DNA of 64,000 bases from Levyella massiliensis (GTDB taxonomy: Bacteria; Bacillota; Clostridia; Tissierellales; Peptoniphilaceae). Numbering within the stretch: the first letter of the stretch is position 1; each line of letters opens with the position of its first letter. The notes under the pieces are model-generated. The model was not told the DNA's origin, made no database searches, and saw nothing but the letters and a program-made list of their open reading frames with translations. Location of the stretch: contig NZ_HG529491.1 in NCBI RefSeq assembly GCF_000308275.2, positions 245,477-309,476 on the forward strand. The letters run 5' to 3'. Positions 26,196 through 35,409 of the stretch are shown one piece after another. The translations under genes and the position numbers were made by a program.

Positions 26196-27928
26196 AAATC
26201 CTTACCACATACTCCTTCCCTGATCGAGCTCCAATCTACCCCGGACCCGTCAAAAACTATCTTGCCCTTGGAAAGCTCGATAACCCTGTCAGCTTCCAGG
26301 ATTGTGGACAGCCTATGGGCTACCGTAATAAAAGTTCTCCCCTTCTTGATTTCCTTCAAGGCCCTGTGGAGTTTTTGCTCATTTTCAGAATCAAGATTTG
26401 ACACGGCCTCATCCATAATAAGAACCTTGCTATTTTTTACCAAGGCCCGGCATATACCCAGGCGCTGCCTCTCACCGCCTGAAAAGCTGAATCCACCTTC
26501 AGCTGTCTCACTGTAATAACCTTTTGGGAGCTTTTCAATAAAATCGGCCGCCAAGGCGGATTCAGCCGCCTTTTTCACCTCTTCCTCGCTCGCATCAGGC
26601 CTTCCCAGACGGAGATTATCAATAAGTGGCCAACTAAAAAGCCTGCAATCCTGGGCTACCAAGGCTACTTGACCCCTGATTTCTTCCCCTTCCATGCTTC
26701 TTAGGTTCTTCCCCCTATAATAGATATCCCCCTTATCAGGGTCATAAAAACGTAGAAGAAGATTAATTAATGTGCTCTTTCCTGCTCCTGAAGGCCCGAC
26801 TATTGCGATATCCTCTCCCTCATTTATGTCAAAACTTATCCCATCCAGGACAGGCTTACCCTTTTTATATGAAAAGGAAAGATCGTGTATTGAAAAGACG
26901 GCCTTGTAATCAAGGCTTGCTGAACTTTTCCGGGTCTCTCCAAGCGGTGACTTTTGGTCTAAGATCCTGCAGATCCTGTCTGCTGAGGCCAGGACTGAAT
27001 TGAGCGAGAAAGCTGTTGATGACACTCCCAAGACCGGGATAAATATATTTAAAACCATCACTATGAATACGGAAATATATTCCCTACCCAAATTTCCTCC
27101 CAGATATAGTTTGTGGGCCATGATAATAAAGGAGATGGCAAAGCCCGAAACCAGGAGGTTTATGAGTATGTTTTGCAGGCCGGTATAAAATCCGTCCTTG
27201 ATTTCAAGCCGGTTTAGGGATAAAGTATCCTTTTCAAGGCGCCTAATATACTTTTTCTCCCTATTAAAGATCAGTATTTCCCTCAGTCCCTGGATTATAT
27301 CAAGGGCCATGGCATTGTTGTCCCCCCGCCTCTTCCTAAGACTATTGGCTATTTTCCCCTTGGTCTTTGAGAAGATGTAAGGCACAAGGGCAATCAGGAG
27401 GGCGCAGAAAAGGCTGATTGAAGCATATAGGATGGAAAATTTTGCAAAAATCAAAAAGAAGACCAGGGTACTTATAAAGGCAATAATATAGTCCCCCATA
27501 ACATGGGCGAAAAAGATCTCCAGAGCCTCAGCATCCTCCATAATTATGGTGCTTAAATCCCCACTTTGAAATTCCAAGCCGTTCAAAGGACAGGCCCCCT
27601 CAACAGAATCATAAAGATCTCTCCTAATATTTTCCAAGATCTTATAGGCCAAAATATGGGTGACCAACATGTGTAAATATGTAAAAAGACCCTGAGCCAC
27701 ACATAGGCAGATGAGGTGGGGAAAATACTTCAGTATGGCGGCAGGCTGACTTCCCACAAAAGCCTTCCCGACCAAAAGAGCCCCAAGGAGCAAGGTCATA
27801 AGCATAAATACCTGCTTGGCAACCCCACAAAAAATTGTTGTAAAAAAGGTCCCCTTAAACTTCCAAGCATAGGCCGAAAGTCTTAAAAGGTTTTTGTATT
27901 TTTCTTTAAAAGTATCTTTTCTCTTCAT
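26183..27928 (-). CDS. ABC transporter, exporter-fold half (membrane + ATPase)
   Basis: 581 residues. Six membrane helices (about 15-310) are followed by an ATPase domain: Walker A GPSGAGKST near 373, signature FSGGERQR near 480, Walker B VLIMDEAVSNLD and H-loop VAHRLST. The sequence around the Q-loop (VAQDCRLFSW) is typical of YbtP/YbtQ- or IrtA/B-like half transporters, which have exporter fold but import siderophores. Start at the ATG at 27928, which has a GGAGACGGAG site; the original frame extends to 27988 without one. It overlaps by 23 bp the restored end of the preceding half transporter. Import or export cannot be proved from sequence. Confidence 0.82.
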   Translation of the reverse strand: MKRKDTFKEKYKNLLRLSAYAWKFKGTFFTTIFCGVAKQVFMLMTLLLGALLVGKAFVGSQPAAILKYFPHLICLCVAQGLFTYLHMLVTHILAYKILENIRRDLYDSVEGACPLNGLEFQSGDLSTIIMEDAEALEIFFAHVMGDYIIAFISTLVFFLIFAKFSILYASISLFCALLIALVPYIFSKTKGKIANSLRKRRGDNNAMALDIIQGLREILIFNREKKYIRRLEKDTLSLNRLEIKDGFYTGLQNILINLLVSGFAISFIIMAHKLYLGGNLGREYISVFIVMVLNIFIPVLGVSSTAFSLNSVLASADRICRILDQKSPLGETRKSSASLDYKAVFSIHDLSFSYKKGKPVLDGISFDINEGEDIAIVGPSGAGKSTLINLLLRFYDPDKGDIYYRGKNLRSMEGEEIRGQVALVAQDCRLFSWPLIDNLRLGRPDASEEEVKKAAESALAADFIEKLPKGYYSETAEGGFSFSGGERQRLGICRALVKNSKVLIMDEAVSNLDSENEQKLHRALKEIKKGRTFITVAHRLSTILEADRVIELSKGKIVFDGSGVDWSSIREGVCGKDLCQN

Positions 27929-29692
27929 CTCCGTCTCCGTCCCCGTCTCCGTAAAGCTTGTTCTTTTCAGCATATTCCTGGGCCTCAAAAAGCCGCCTGT
28001 AGTAGCTGTCCCTTGCTATAAGGTCTTTATGCCTGCCCTCTTCCCGGATAATTCCGTCCTGCATAACATAGATCCAATCCGCTTCCTCTATTGTTGATAG
28101 GCGGTGGGCAATGGTAATGCTTGTCTTTCCCTTAAGTTTTCATTTATTTCCTTCTCATTCTCCACGTCAACACTTGAGCTTGCCTCATCAAAGATTATTA
28201 CAGGTGCATCCTTCAATATGGCCCTGGCTATGGCGATTCTCTGGCATTGGCCGCCTGAAAAATTAACTCCCTTCTCTCCGACCGGGCTCCGGTAACCCAG
28301 GGGCAGACCGGCAATAAAGTCATGGATTCTGGCCGTTTTTGCCGCCCTCACCATGTCCGCTTCTGTGGCATGAGGATTGGCTAAAAGGAGATTTTCCATA
28401 ATGGTCCCATGGAAGAGATAGGTCTCCTGCGAGACAACTGAAAAAATATTCCTAAGATCCGTAAGGGGGATTTCCCTTATGTCCTGTCCGCCTATTTTTA
28501 TGGCACCCCCTTCAGTATCGTAAAAGCGCAATAAGAGCCTGGCTATGGTAGTCTTGCCGCTTCCCGACTCACCGGCAAAAGCTATTCTTTCCCCTTCCTT
28601 TATATGAAAATCTAAATTTTCAAAAAGTCTTGTTTTTGATCCCGGATATGAAAAATTCACATTCTCAAAATCTATATCGAACCTCTCAGCTTTAAAAGAT
28701 AAAGAGGCTTGCCCTTCCGATTTTGCCGGGTCTTTAAGGGGCTCTTTCCGATCAAGAATTTCAAAGAGGCCATCACAGGATGTAATCCCCATAAAGCCCT
28801 GGTGGAAATACATGCTTAACTCCTGCTGGGGCCTAAAAAGCTCTGCTAAAAGGAAGAACAGGCTTGCCATCTGTCCCAAGCTTATGGTCCCCTTGGCTGC
28901 CAAATAGGCCGCCAGGGCTAAGCTTAGATTTTTCCCAATGGCTATGCAAAAATCGGCCAAGCCGGTCTCAATAAGGCTGATTTTCAGGCTTTGCATAGTT
29001 TTTTCAAAGAGCTTATACATTTTCCCCTTTAACTTGTTGCCCACCCTCTTTGAGGCATTAAAGGCCTTTAAAGTCATCATGCCTTGAACGCTCTCGACAA
29101 ATTCCGCACTCAAGTCTGTATAGGCGGTCCAGTGTTCCTCACTGAAATTGGTGATTTTGTATAAAAAGAAATATGGCATGTATATGGCACTGATTGAGCC
29201 GGCCAAGGCTATCCCCCCTATTAGATAATTAACCCTGAAAATGTATATGGAAATAGCCCCCACCAATAGGATAACCGTCAATATCTGTGGGATATATAAA
29301 CTTATATAGCCTTCTAAGTAGTCTATCCCGGCCATGGCCTGGGACTGGACTTCCCCGCTCCTTTCATCAAGGAGGTAGGCGGGTCCAAGCCTCATAAGTT
29401 TTTTAAAGCAGCGCTTACGGAGGCGGTTTTTAACTTGGCCTATTATCCACTTGGCATACATGTTGGTCAGGATAATCAGGACCAGCCGTATAAATATAAG
29501 GAAGATAATCTGTAAGGCCTTCCACTTCATCTCATCAAGGCTAGATGACATGTAGACCATCTGTATAATCTGACCGAATAGGAGGGCTTGGAATATATAT
29601 GTCAGGCTTATGCATACTGAAAGTAGGCTTTTGCCCAAGATAAAGATTTCCACCCCCTTAATTAATTCCCTTAATCTTTTATGTATTAGCAT
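27906..29692 (-). pseudogene. ABC transporter, exporter-fold half, frameshifted near the H-loop
   Basis: The open frame from 29692 gives six membrane helices, Walker A (GESGSGKTT near 365), Q-loop VVSQETYLFHG, signature FSGGQCQR and Walker B VIIFDEASSSVD. It then stops at 28088 with LRERQALPLPTAYQQ. One A missing from the run at 28140-28137 would restore KGKTSITIAHRLSTIEEAD, which contains the H-loop, and read on to a stop at 27906 with a repeated Gly-Asp tail (GDGDGDGD). The corrected length is 595 residues. In the frame as given, the H-loop and the D-loop end are missing, so ATPase function would be lost. Partner of the next gene. Confidence 0.78.
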
Positions 29693-29706
29693 CCTAAAAA
29701 CCTCTT

Positions 29707-31215
29707 CTAAATCATTTCTTCTAATCTTCCGTCTTGCATCCGCATCATCCGGTCACAGAACTGCTTTGCTAATGGAAGGTCATGGCTTATAAATAAATAG
29801 GTCAAGTCCTTCTCCTCTCTTAAATGGTAAAGGAGTCGGATAATTGCTGCCTGGTTTATCAGGTCCAACATTGAGGTTATTTCGTCCAAAATAAGTATCT
29901 GTGCCCGGGATAGGAGCGTTCTGGCAATGGCAAAACGCTGGAGCTGACCTCCGGAAAATTCGGACGGATATGAATCCAGCCTCCCATATAACTGCGACAT
30001 CTCAACAAGTTCCAATACTTCTCTGATCTGGGCTTCCGGATCTTCTTCCTTGTATTCCGGGTGGACTAAAAAAACCTCCCTTAAGCTGGACCCTATAGCT
30101 AGGGCCGGATCGAAAGAGCTTGTTGCCGATTGAGATATTAGTCCCAGTGAGGGCCCTCTCCTCCCTCTTATAGGTTCTCCCTCATAGAGGATTTCCCCGC
30201 TGTAGTTTATAAGTCCCAGTATGCAGGCTGCCAATGTTGTTTTCCCACATCCGGATCCGCCCATGATACCAAGGACCTCACCCTTAAAAATTTCTAAATT
30301 CAAATCATTTAAAACCTTATGCCTATCCTTTTTAAAAATACTCATATTATAAGAACAGCTGAGTTTTTTTATCTCCATCAGGGGTTTTTGTCCATGCCTT
30401 TTCGGTCGCATTTTCGGTAAAATTTGATTTGATCTCGGATCCGACTCCTTGATTTTCTTCATATATGAAGATTTTGGATTCATGAGGATATCTGTTGCAG
30501 GCCCGGATTCCACAATCTTACCGTCTTGAATAACCAAGCAATTCTCGCAGATTCTTTCTATGAAAACCATGTCATGGGTTAGGACAAGGACACCAATCCC
30601 CCTGTCCTTTGACAAGATCTTAATCATGTCAATTAAAAGATTCCTGCTTTCGGGATCAAGCCCCCTTGTCGGCTCATCGAAAATTACAAGATCTACGCCC
30701 TGCCCAAGTGACAAGGCTGTCATAAATCTTTGGGCCATTCCCCCGCTCAATTCAAAGGGGAAGCTGTCCAGGATCCTCTTATCTTTAAGGCCAAAGAGAC
30801 TGAGCCTCTCAATCTGCCCCTCTTCCCCCCTGCCCATTGTTAAGTCCAGCAATTTCCTGTTTTTCAGAAGTGGATTTAAGGCTGTTTCCGGATTCTGAAA
30901 GGCCATTCCCATCTTCCTTCCGCGAATCTTCTGCATTTCTTTCGCTTCTAATTCCAGCAGGCTTAGACTGCCCAGCATAATTTTTCCCTCAGTTACCAAA
31001 CCCCGGGGCAACATGCCCATTATGGCCTTGGCAATCATGGTTTTTCCGCTACCTGTTTCCCCGGTTATGGCCAGGACCTGACCCCTGTTTATGGAAAATG
31101 ATATATCTTTTAAAATCACCTTTTCCCCATCTGTGCTACTTGTCCTAACCCCCAAATCTTCTACGGAAAGAATGGGCTTATCAAAGGGAGAAATATTCGT
31201 CATAGATTCAGTCAT
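29707..31215 (-). CDS. Double ATPase subunit of a peptide/nickel-type importer
   Basis: 502 residues with two complete ATPase domains in tandem: Walker A GETGSGKT at 52-59 and GGSGCGKT near 322; signatures LSGGMAQR near 160 and FSGGQLQR near 430; Walker B VIFDEPTRGLD and LILDEITSMLD. It corresponds to DppD and DppF, or NikD and NikE, fused into one chain. It drives the two permeases next to it. It overlaps the permease gene before it by 8 nt. The second Walker B loop has ITSML instead of PTSAL. Confidence 0.87.
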   Translation of the reverse strand: MTESMTNISPFDKPILSVEDLGVRTSSTDGEKVILKDISFSINRGQVLAITGETGSGKTMIAKAIMGMLPRGLVTEGKIMLGSLSLLELEAKEMQKIRGRKMGMAFQNPETALNPLLKNRKLLDLTMGRGEEGQIERLSLFGLKDKRILDSFPFELSGGMAQRFMTALSLGQGVDLVIFDEPTRGLDPESRNLLIDMIKILSKDRGIGVLVLTHDMVFIERICENCLVIQDGKIVESGPATDILMNPKSSYMKKIKESDPRSNQILPKMRPKRHGQKPLMEIKKLSCSYNMSIFKKDRHKVLNDLNLEIFKGEVLGIMGGSGCGKTTLAACILGLINYSGEILYEGEPIRGRRGPSLGLISQSATSSFDPALAIGSSLREVFLVHPEYKEEDPEAQIREVLELVEMSQLYGRLDSYPSEFSGGQLQRFAIARTLLSRAQILILDEITSMLDLINQAAIIRLLYHLREEKDLTYLFISHDLPLAKQFCDRMMRMQDGRLEEMI

Positions 31216-32035
31216 ATAAAAGCCCTCCCCTTGAATAATAATTTCTTACCAAGTCCCCCAGGCTGCTTATCCACCAGATTATTAAGAATTGAAAGAGACC
31301 GGGCAAAAGGCAGGCCCAGGGAGCTATACTTATGTACTTGAAATTCTCCGCCAAAAGTAGGCCTATTTCAGATTCGGGAGCCTGGATCCCATAGCCTAAA
31401 AACGAGAAGCCTGAAATTGATAGGATTATATGCCCCAGCATAAGCGGCATTATGGGCAGCAAATTAAGGACGGATTCCCTGACCAGGTGATAGCGGCTAA
31501 TATGCCAAAATCCCGCCCCCATCAACTTAAGTTGGACTATGTAATTCTCCTCCATCAATCCTTTGACAAGGGCTCGAACAATTTTTGCATGGCTGAAGGT
31601 CATGGCAAATGATGTCAGAAAAATTAGAATGAGGATCTGGGCCTTGCTTATGGAAGCTAGATATATGGCCAATATCAGAGTTGGAAAGCTGAAAATAAAG
31701 TTGCAGACATGGTAGAAGATTCGGTCGGCCCTGCCGCCGACATAGGCAAAAAATATCCCCATCGGAATCCCCAAGCCAAAGGCCAGGGACCAAGAAAAAA
31801 TCGCCAGCAAAAAGGCATTCATAAAGCCCCTGACAGTTCTCATAAAAACATCCCGGCCAAAGAGGTCGGTCCCAAATACATGTTTAAGGGAAGGCGCCTT
31901 AAGCTGGCCTTCCGGCCACATGGCATTGGGGTCCGGGCCTAAAATGTATGCATAAATTGCAAAAATTATTAAAAGCCCAAGAAGTAAGGCTATTGAGATC
32001 CTTATTTTTTTCTTTATGCCTTCTTTTTGGGCCAT
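31208..32035 (-). CDS. ABC permease, DppC/NikC-like
   Basis: 275 residues: N-terminal helix (14-32), the OppC N-terminal domain with FGTDLFGRDVFMR near 54-66, then five helices and the conserved EAA loop region (LKLMGAGFWHISRYHLV). Ends with a Gly-Gly motif tail. Second membrane subunit of the importer. AGGAGG precedes the ATG. Overlaps the preceding permease gene by 22 nt, the following ATPase gene by 8 nt. Confidence 0.88.
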   Translation of the reverse strand: MAQKEGIKKKIRISIALLLGLLIIFAIYAYILGPDPNAMWPEGQLKAPSLKHVFGTDLFGRDVFMRTVRGFMNAFLLAIFSWSLAFGLGIPMGIFFAYVGGRADRIFYHVCNFIFSFPTLILAIYLASISKAQILILIFLTSFAMTFSHAKIVRALVKGLMEENYIVQLKLMGAGFWHISRYHLVRESVLNLLPIMPLMLGHIILSISGFSFLGYGIQAPESEIGLLLAENFKYISIAPWACLLPGLFQFLIIWWISSLGDLVRNYYSRGGLLYD

Positions 32036-32964
32036 AAGAGCCTCCTGTCTATAATGGGATAAATAATCTCTGCTACAAGATTACAAATACATACGGCCAA
32101 ACAGAAAAATAGGGTGCATGCCGCCATTAGAGAATAGTCTTTTATATATACAGCTTTTAAAAAAAGCTGGCCCAGACCCGGTATTGAAAATATTTTTTCT
32201 ATAAGCAGGCTGCCCATTAGCATAAAAGAGAGGTCTATGGCGCTGACCGAAACAATTGTGGGCAGGGCATTTGGTAGGATGTGCTTCCAAAGTATGTTTG
32301 CTCTTGAAATCCCCATGGCTTGAGCACAGGATATGAATTCCTCCTGTCCGATCCTTATAACGCGGTCGCGTAGAAGGACGGCCAAATTGCTGGCAAAAAG
32401 CAGGCCCATCAAAACTCCGGGCAAGATAAATGAAATGGGCCCGCTAAAATATAGGACCGGTAGGGCCGGTATAAATTTGCTGACTGTGTAAATCACAAGG
32501 CCGGCAATCCAAAATTGTGGCAGCGACAGGCTGATTGTGGCCCATAAACGGCTGATCCTGTCTATGGTACCCTCGGGACTCAAACCCGAGGAAAATCCCA
32601 GAAAAACACCTGTTGTTATATAGCATATAAAAGCTATTGACACCAGACTGATAGTATTTGCAGCATGCCTACAAACCACATCATAAACAGGTTCTGAATA
32701 TAGGATGCTGTATCCCATATCTCCCTTTATTAATTTGGTGGTCCAGTTCTTATAGGCCCCAATAATATTTGTCTTGATGCCTACACGGTCTGAAAAATTC
32801 GCAATATCCTTCGCTGAAAACTGGTCCCTGCCTGATTTTGTCTCCAGGAGACGTTTTGATGCGTCCCCTGGCGAAAAATAAACCATGGTAAAACAGAGTA
32901 AAGATATAAGAAATATCATTGGTACAAAGCCCAGTATTTTACGAATAATAATTGACATTCTCAT
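32014..32964 (-). CDS. ABC permease, DppB/NikB-like
   Basis: 316 residues with six hydrophobic segments, an N-terminal helix (5-28), the typical FSPGDASKRL near 30-39, and the EAA loop CAQAMGISRANILWKHILPNALP near 220-242. First membrane subunit of the importer. It follows the binding lipoprotein gene by 21 nt. The start is one of two close ATGs, 32964 or 32958. No anomaly. Confidence 0.88.
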   Translation of the reverse strand: MRMSIIIRKILGFVPMIFLISLLCFTMVYFSPGDASKRLLETKSGRDQFSAKDIANFSDRVGIKTNIIGAYKNWTTKLIKGDMGYSILYSEPVYDVVCRHAANTISLVSIAFICYITTGVFLGFSSGLSPEGTIDRISRLWATISLSLPQFWIAGLVIYTVSKFIPALPVLYFSGPISFILPGVLMGLLFASNLAVLLRDRVIRIGQEEFISCAQAMGISRANILWKHILPNALPTIVSVSAIDLSFMLMGSLLIEKIFSIPGLGQLFLKAVYIKDYSLMAACTLFFCLAVCICNLVAEIIYPIIDRRLLWPKKKA

Positions 32965-32985
32965 TCTTTCACCCCTTGGTAATTA

Positions 32986-34566
32986 TTACTTGTTTTCTGC
33001 TAAATGCAACTCTGAAAGGTCCAGCTGGAAGTAGCAGGGATCGAATATATAACCGTCAAACTTCTTGTTATGAACCGTTATCCTTGTTGTTGCATAGAGG
33101 GGTGCGGCAAGATAGCTGTCGTACTGTAGCTGCCATATCTTTTTAAGTGCCGGCTTGGCTTCCTCCCGGTTTTTAGCAGCATAGAACTCATCAGCATACT
33201 CCTGCATCTTGTCGCTGACCATGCCGCCCAGACCCATGGAATTATATTCCTTGGTCAAACCCATTGATGGCAGGGCATCCGCAACCGGCTCATACCATGG
33301 CCAGGAGATTGTGGCATCATATTCCAACTTCTTCTGCTTCTCAAATGCCTGGTTAAATTCCAGAACTGAAAGGTCACATTCAAATCCCATCTTCTCAAGC
33401 TCGGATTTTATATACTGGCCTACGTCCTTATACGCATGGCTGTCACTAATAACAAGATTGAGTTTTACGACTTTCCCGTCTTTGGTGATCTTGCCGTCAA
33501 CCGACTTATAACCGCCTTTTTCAAGAAACTCTTTGGATTTTTCCGGGTCATATCCTATACCTTCAACATAGTGTGAAGGTGCATCCCAATAAGCATCCCC
33601 TATATAGTGGTCGACAACCTTGGGAATGTCGAACAAGATATTCTTTACCAAGGGTCCCCTGTTGATTCCGTAGCAAATGGCAGCTCTTAAATTTATATCT
33701 TTAAGAACACCTTTCTGCCAGTTCAGACCCAGGCAATTGGCACTAGTGAAGTGGTCGGAAGGCTCAACAATCATGCTGACTGATTGGTCTTTTTCGAGGT
33801 CGTTCAAAAGGTTGAAAGCAAATGTATTGTATCCGTCTGTAAGGCCTACAACATCAACCTGACCGTTCTTCAGGGCTAGGGTCCTTGAGGCTCCGTCAGC
33901 GATCGGAATCCATTCTATATTTGTTACCTGGGGTAACTTATCCTTGTTCCAATAATTTTCGTTTCTCTTGAGTTTGCTTGTCTGGTCTGCTACATACTCT
34001 TCAACACAGAAGGGACCTGTACCATTAAAAGACTTAAGTGCAAAATCCTCCGACATATTGTCCACAGGCATGGCCAGAATAGTTGACAATTCAGCCGGGA
34101 AGCGTGGATAGCTCTGCTTGAATTTAACCGTCAGGCTATATGTGTCATCCTGTTTGACCTCATCCAGATAATTTGCATATCCGCAATAGTATATGGCCCC
34201 AAGCTTCTGGATATCCCATAATATTGAGTCTGCCTCCAGGTTTTTGCCGTCATGGAATTTTACGCCCTCCTTCACAGTGAGCTTGTACTCCTTTTGGTCG
34301 GGATCGGACTCCCAAGATACAAGGTAGGGCACGGGATTCATGTCCTTATCCAGCCTTGTTAAAGGATCGAAAACCAGGGTTCTGCCGCTGCCGCTGACCT
34401 TGAAATCATCCAGGGCTCCAATTCTAAGAACCACATTCTGCTTTTCAACTGCTTCGCCGGAAGATACTTGCGATGATTCCGTGCCGGCATTCTCCCCGGC
34501 ACCACACCCTGTGATTAAAATGCTTAAGCACAAGAGCAGGACTAAAAAAACGGGTCTTTTTTTCAT
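32986..34566 (-). CDS. Family-5 extracellular solute-binding lipoprotein (NikA/DppA-like)
   Basis: 526 residues: signal peptide with lipobox LITGC (Cys21), a short Ser/Glu linker, then the SBP_bac_5 fold (VFDPLTRLDKDMNPVPYLVSW near 65-85; VKFHDGKNLEADSILWDI near 105-120; RAAICYGINRGPLV near 295-308). Such proteins bind peptides, Ni(2+) with a chelator, or other metallophores outside the cell. Leads a six-gene operon with two permeases, a double ATPase and two exporter-fold transporters. Read from a canonical promoter with a DtxR-like palindrome, which argues for a metal-linked ligand. Confidence 0.87.
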   Translation of the reverse strand: MKKRPVFLVLLLCLSILITGCGAGENAGTESSQVSSGEAVEKQNVVLRIGALDDFKVSGSGRTLVFDPLTRLDKDMNPVPYLVSWESDPDQKEYKLTVKEGVKFHDGKNLEADSILWDIQKLGAIYYCGYANYLDEVKQDDTYSLTVKFKQSYPRFPAELSTILAMPVDNMSEDFALKSFNGTGPFCVEEYVADQTSKLKRNENYWNKDKLPQVTNIEWIPIADGASRTLALKNGQVDVVGLTDGYNTFAFNLLNDLEKDQSVSMIVEPSDHFTSANCLGLNWQKGVLKDINLRAAICYGINRGPLVKNILFDIPKVVDHYIGDAYWDAPSHYVEGIGYDPEKSKEFLEKGGYKSVDGKITKDGKVVKLNLVISDSHAYKDVGQYIKSELEKMGFECDLSVLEFNQAFEKQKKLEYDATISWPWYEPVADALPSMGLTKEYNSMGLGGMVSDKMQEYADEFYAAKNREEAKPALKKIWQLQYDSYLAAPLYATTRITVHNKKFDGYIFDPCYFQLDLSELHLAENK

Positions 34567-34601
34567 ATTTCAACTCCATTCTAAAATATTTATGTATGTT
34601 A

Positions 34602-34615
34602 TTAGCCTAGGCTAA
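34602..34615 (-). promoter_or_regulatory. DtxR/IdeR-type operator
   Basis: A perfect 14-bp palindrome, TTAGCCTAGGCTAA, starting 9 nt after the -10 hexamer and so covering the predicted transcription start. The half-sites TAGGCTAA match those of DtxR-family iron or manganese repressor boxes. Placement suggests repression when metal is sufficient. Confidence 0.62.
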
Positions 34616-34623
34616 CTATTGTT

Positions 34624-34652
34624 ACTATAGCTTTGCAATTATGCCATGTCAA
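34624..34652 (-). promoter_or_regulatory. σA-type promoter of the metal-linked transporter operon
   Basis: Minus-strand -35 TTGACA (34652-34647), a 17-nt spacer, and -10 TATAGT (34629-34624), about 60 nt before the lipoprotein start. The operator palindrome directly follows. Confidence 0.8.
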
Positions 34653-34735
34653 TAAGGATAATGGATGTTCAAAGTATGCCCGGAAGGCGCTTGATCGCCG
34701 GTCTTGAGACCATGATTTTAAAAAATATTTAAAAA

Positions 34736-34801
34736 TTAGTTAGATATTTCCTAAGAGGGTATAATTAGATTGTTAGTGTATGATAACTTGCTTTAAGTTA
34801 T
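34736..34801 (+). promoter_or_regulatory. ahpCF promoter region with possible PerR-like site
   Basis: A perfect -10 TATAAT at 34760-34765 with a weak -35 (TTAGTT, 18-nt spacer). The stretch around it, GTATAATTAGATTGT, partly resembles a PerR box. A 7-bp inverted repeat (ATAACTT / AAGTTAT, 34783-34801) follows in the leader. PerR control is usual for ahpCF but is a guess here. Confidence 0.42.
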
Positions 34802-34839
34802 TTCTTAAGCAAATCTAAAGAAAAATAAGGAGGATGTAT

Positions 34840-35409
34840 ATGTCACAAGTAGGAAAAAAGATGCCTGAGTTCACAACAATGGGCTATAACCCGAAAAAAG
34901 AAGAGTTTGTCACCATTTCCAACAAGGATTTTGAAGGCAAGTGGAATGTTCTTATGTTCTATCCTGCCGACTTTACCTTCGTTTGCCCCACCGAGCTGGA
35001 AGACATGCAGGAGCAGTATGCTAAATTGCAGTCCCTCGGTGTAGAAGTCTACTCCATGTCCTGCGACACACACTTTGTCCACAAGGCTTGGCATGACCAT
35101 TCAGAAGCCATAAGCAAACTTGAATTCACCATGCTTGCCGATCCCCACAAGACGATAGCTACAGATTTTTATGTCCTTGATGAAGAGGCCGGGCTTGCCC
35201 AGCGTGCCACCTTTATCATCGATCCGGACGGGGTTATACAGACTGTTGAGGTCAATGCCGACGGAATAGGCCGTGATGCAAGCCAGGTATATGATAAGAT
35301 CCGCGCTGCCCAGTTTGTCCGTGAAAATCCCGGTCAGGTCTGCCCTGCAAAGTGGAAAGAATCAGGTAAAACCCTGACCCCGAGCTTGGATTTGGTTGGT
35401 AAAATCTAA
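34840..35409 (+). CDS. ahpC: Alkyl hydroperoxide reductase subunit C (peroxiredoxin)
   Basis: 189 residues, typical 2-Cys peroxiredoxin. Peroxidatic Cys49 is in [13 protein letters not shown], resolving Cys168 in [10 protein letters not shown]. It reduces hydrogen peroxide and organic peroxides in the cytoplasm and is recharged by AhpF. I take the ATG at 34840, 6 nt after AGGAGG, over the one at 34834, which touches it. The stop codon overlaps the ahpF start (TAATG). Confidence 0.96.
   Translation: MSQVGKKMPEFTTMGYNPKKEEFVTISNKDFEGKWNVLMFYPADFTFVCPTELEDMQEQYAKLQSLGVEVYSMSCDTHFVHKAWHDHSEAISKLEFTMLADPHKTIATDFYVLDEEAGLAQRATFIIDPDGVIQTVEVNADGIGRDASQVYDKIRAAQFVRENPGQVCPAKWKESGKTLTPSLDLVGKI

Noticed and set aside
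27912-27950. GGAGAC hexamer-like repeats as a phase-variation tract
   Set aside because: Only about three imperfect units; they encode the Gly-Asp tail of the restored transporter. Too short to claim slippage.
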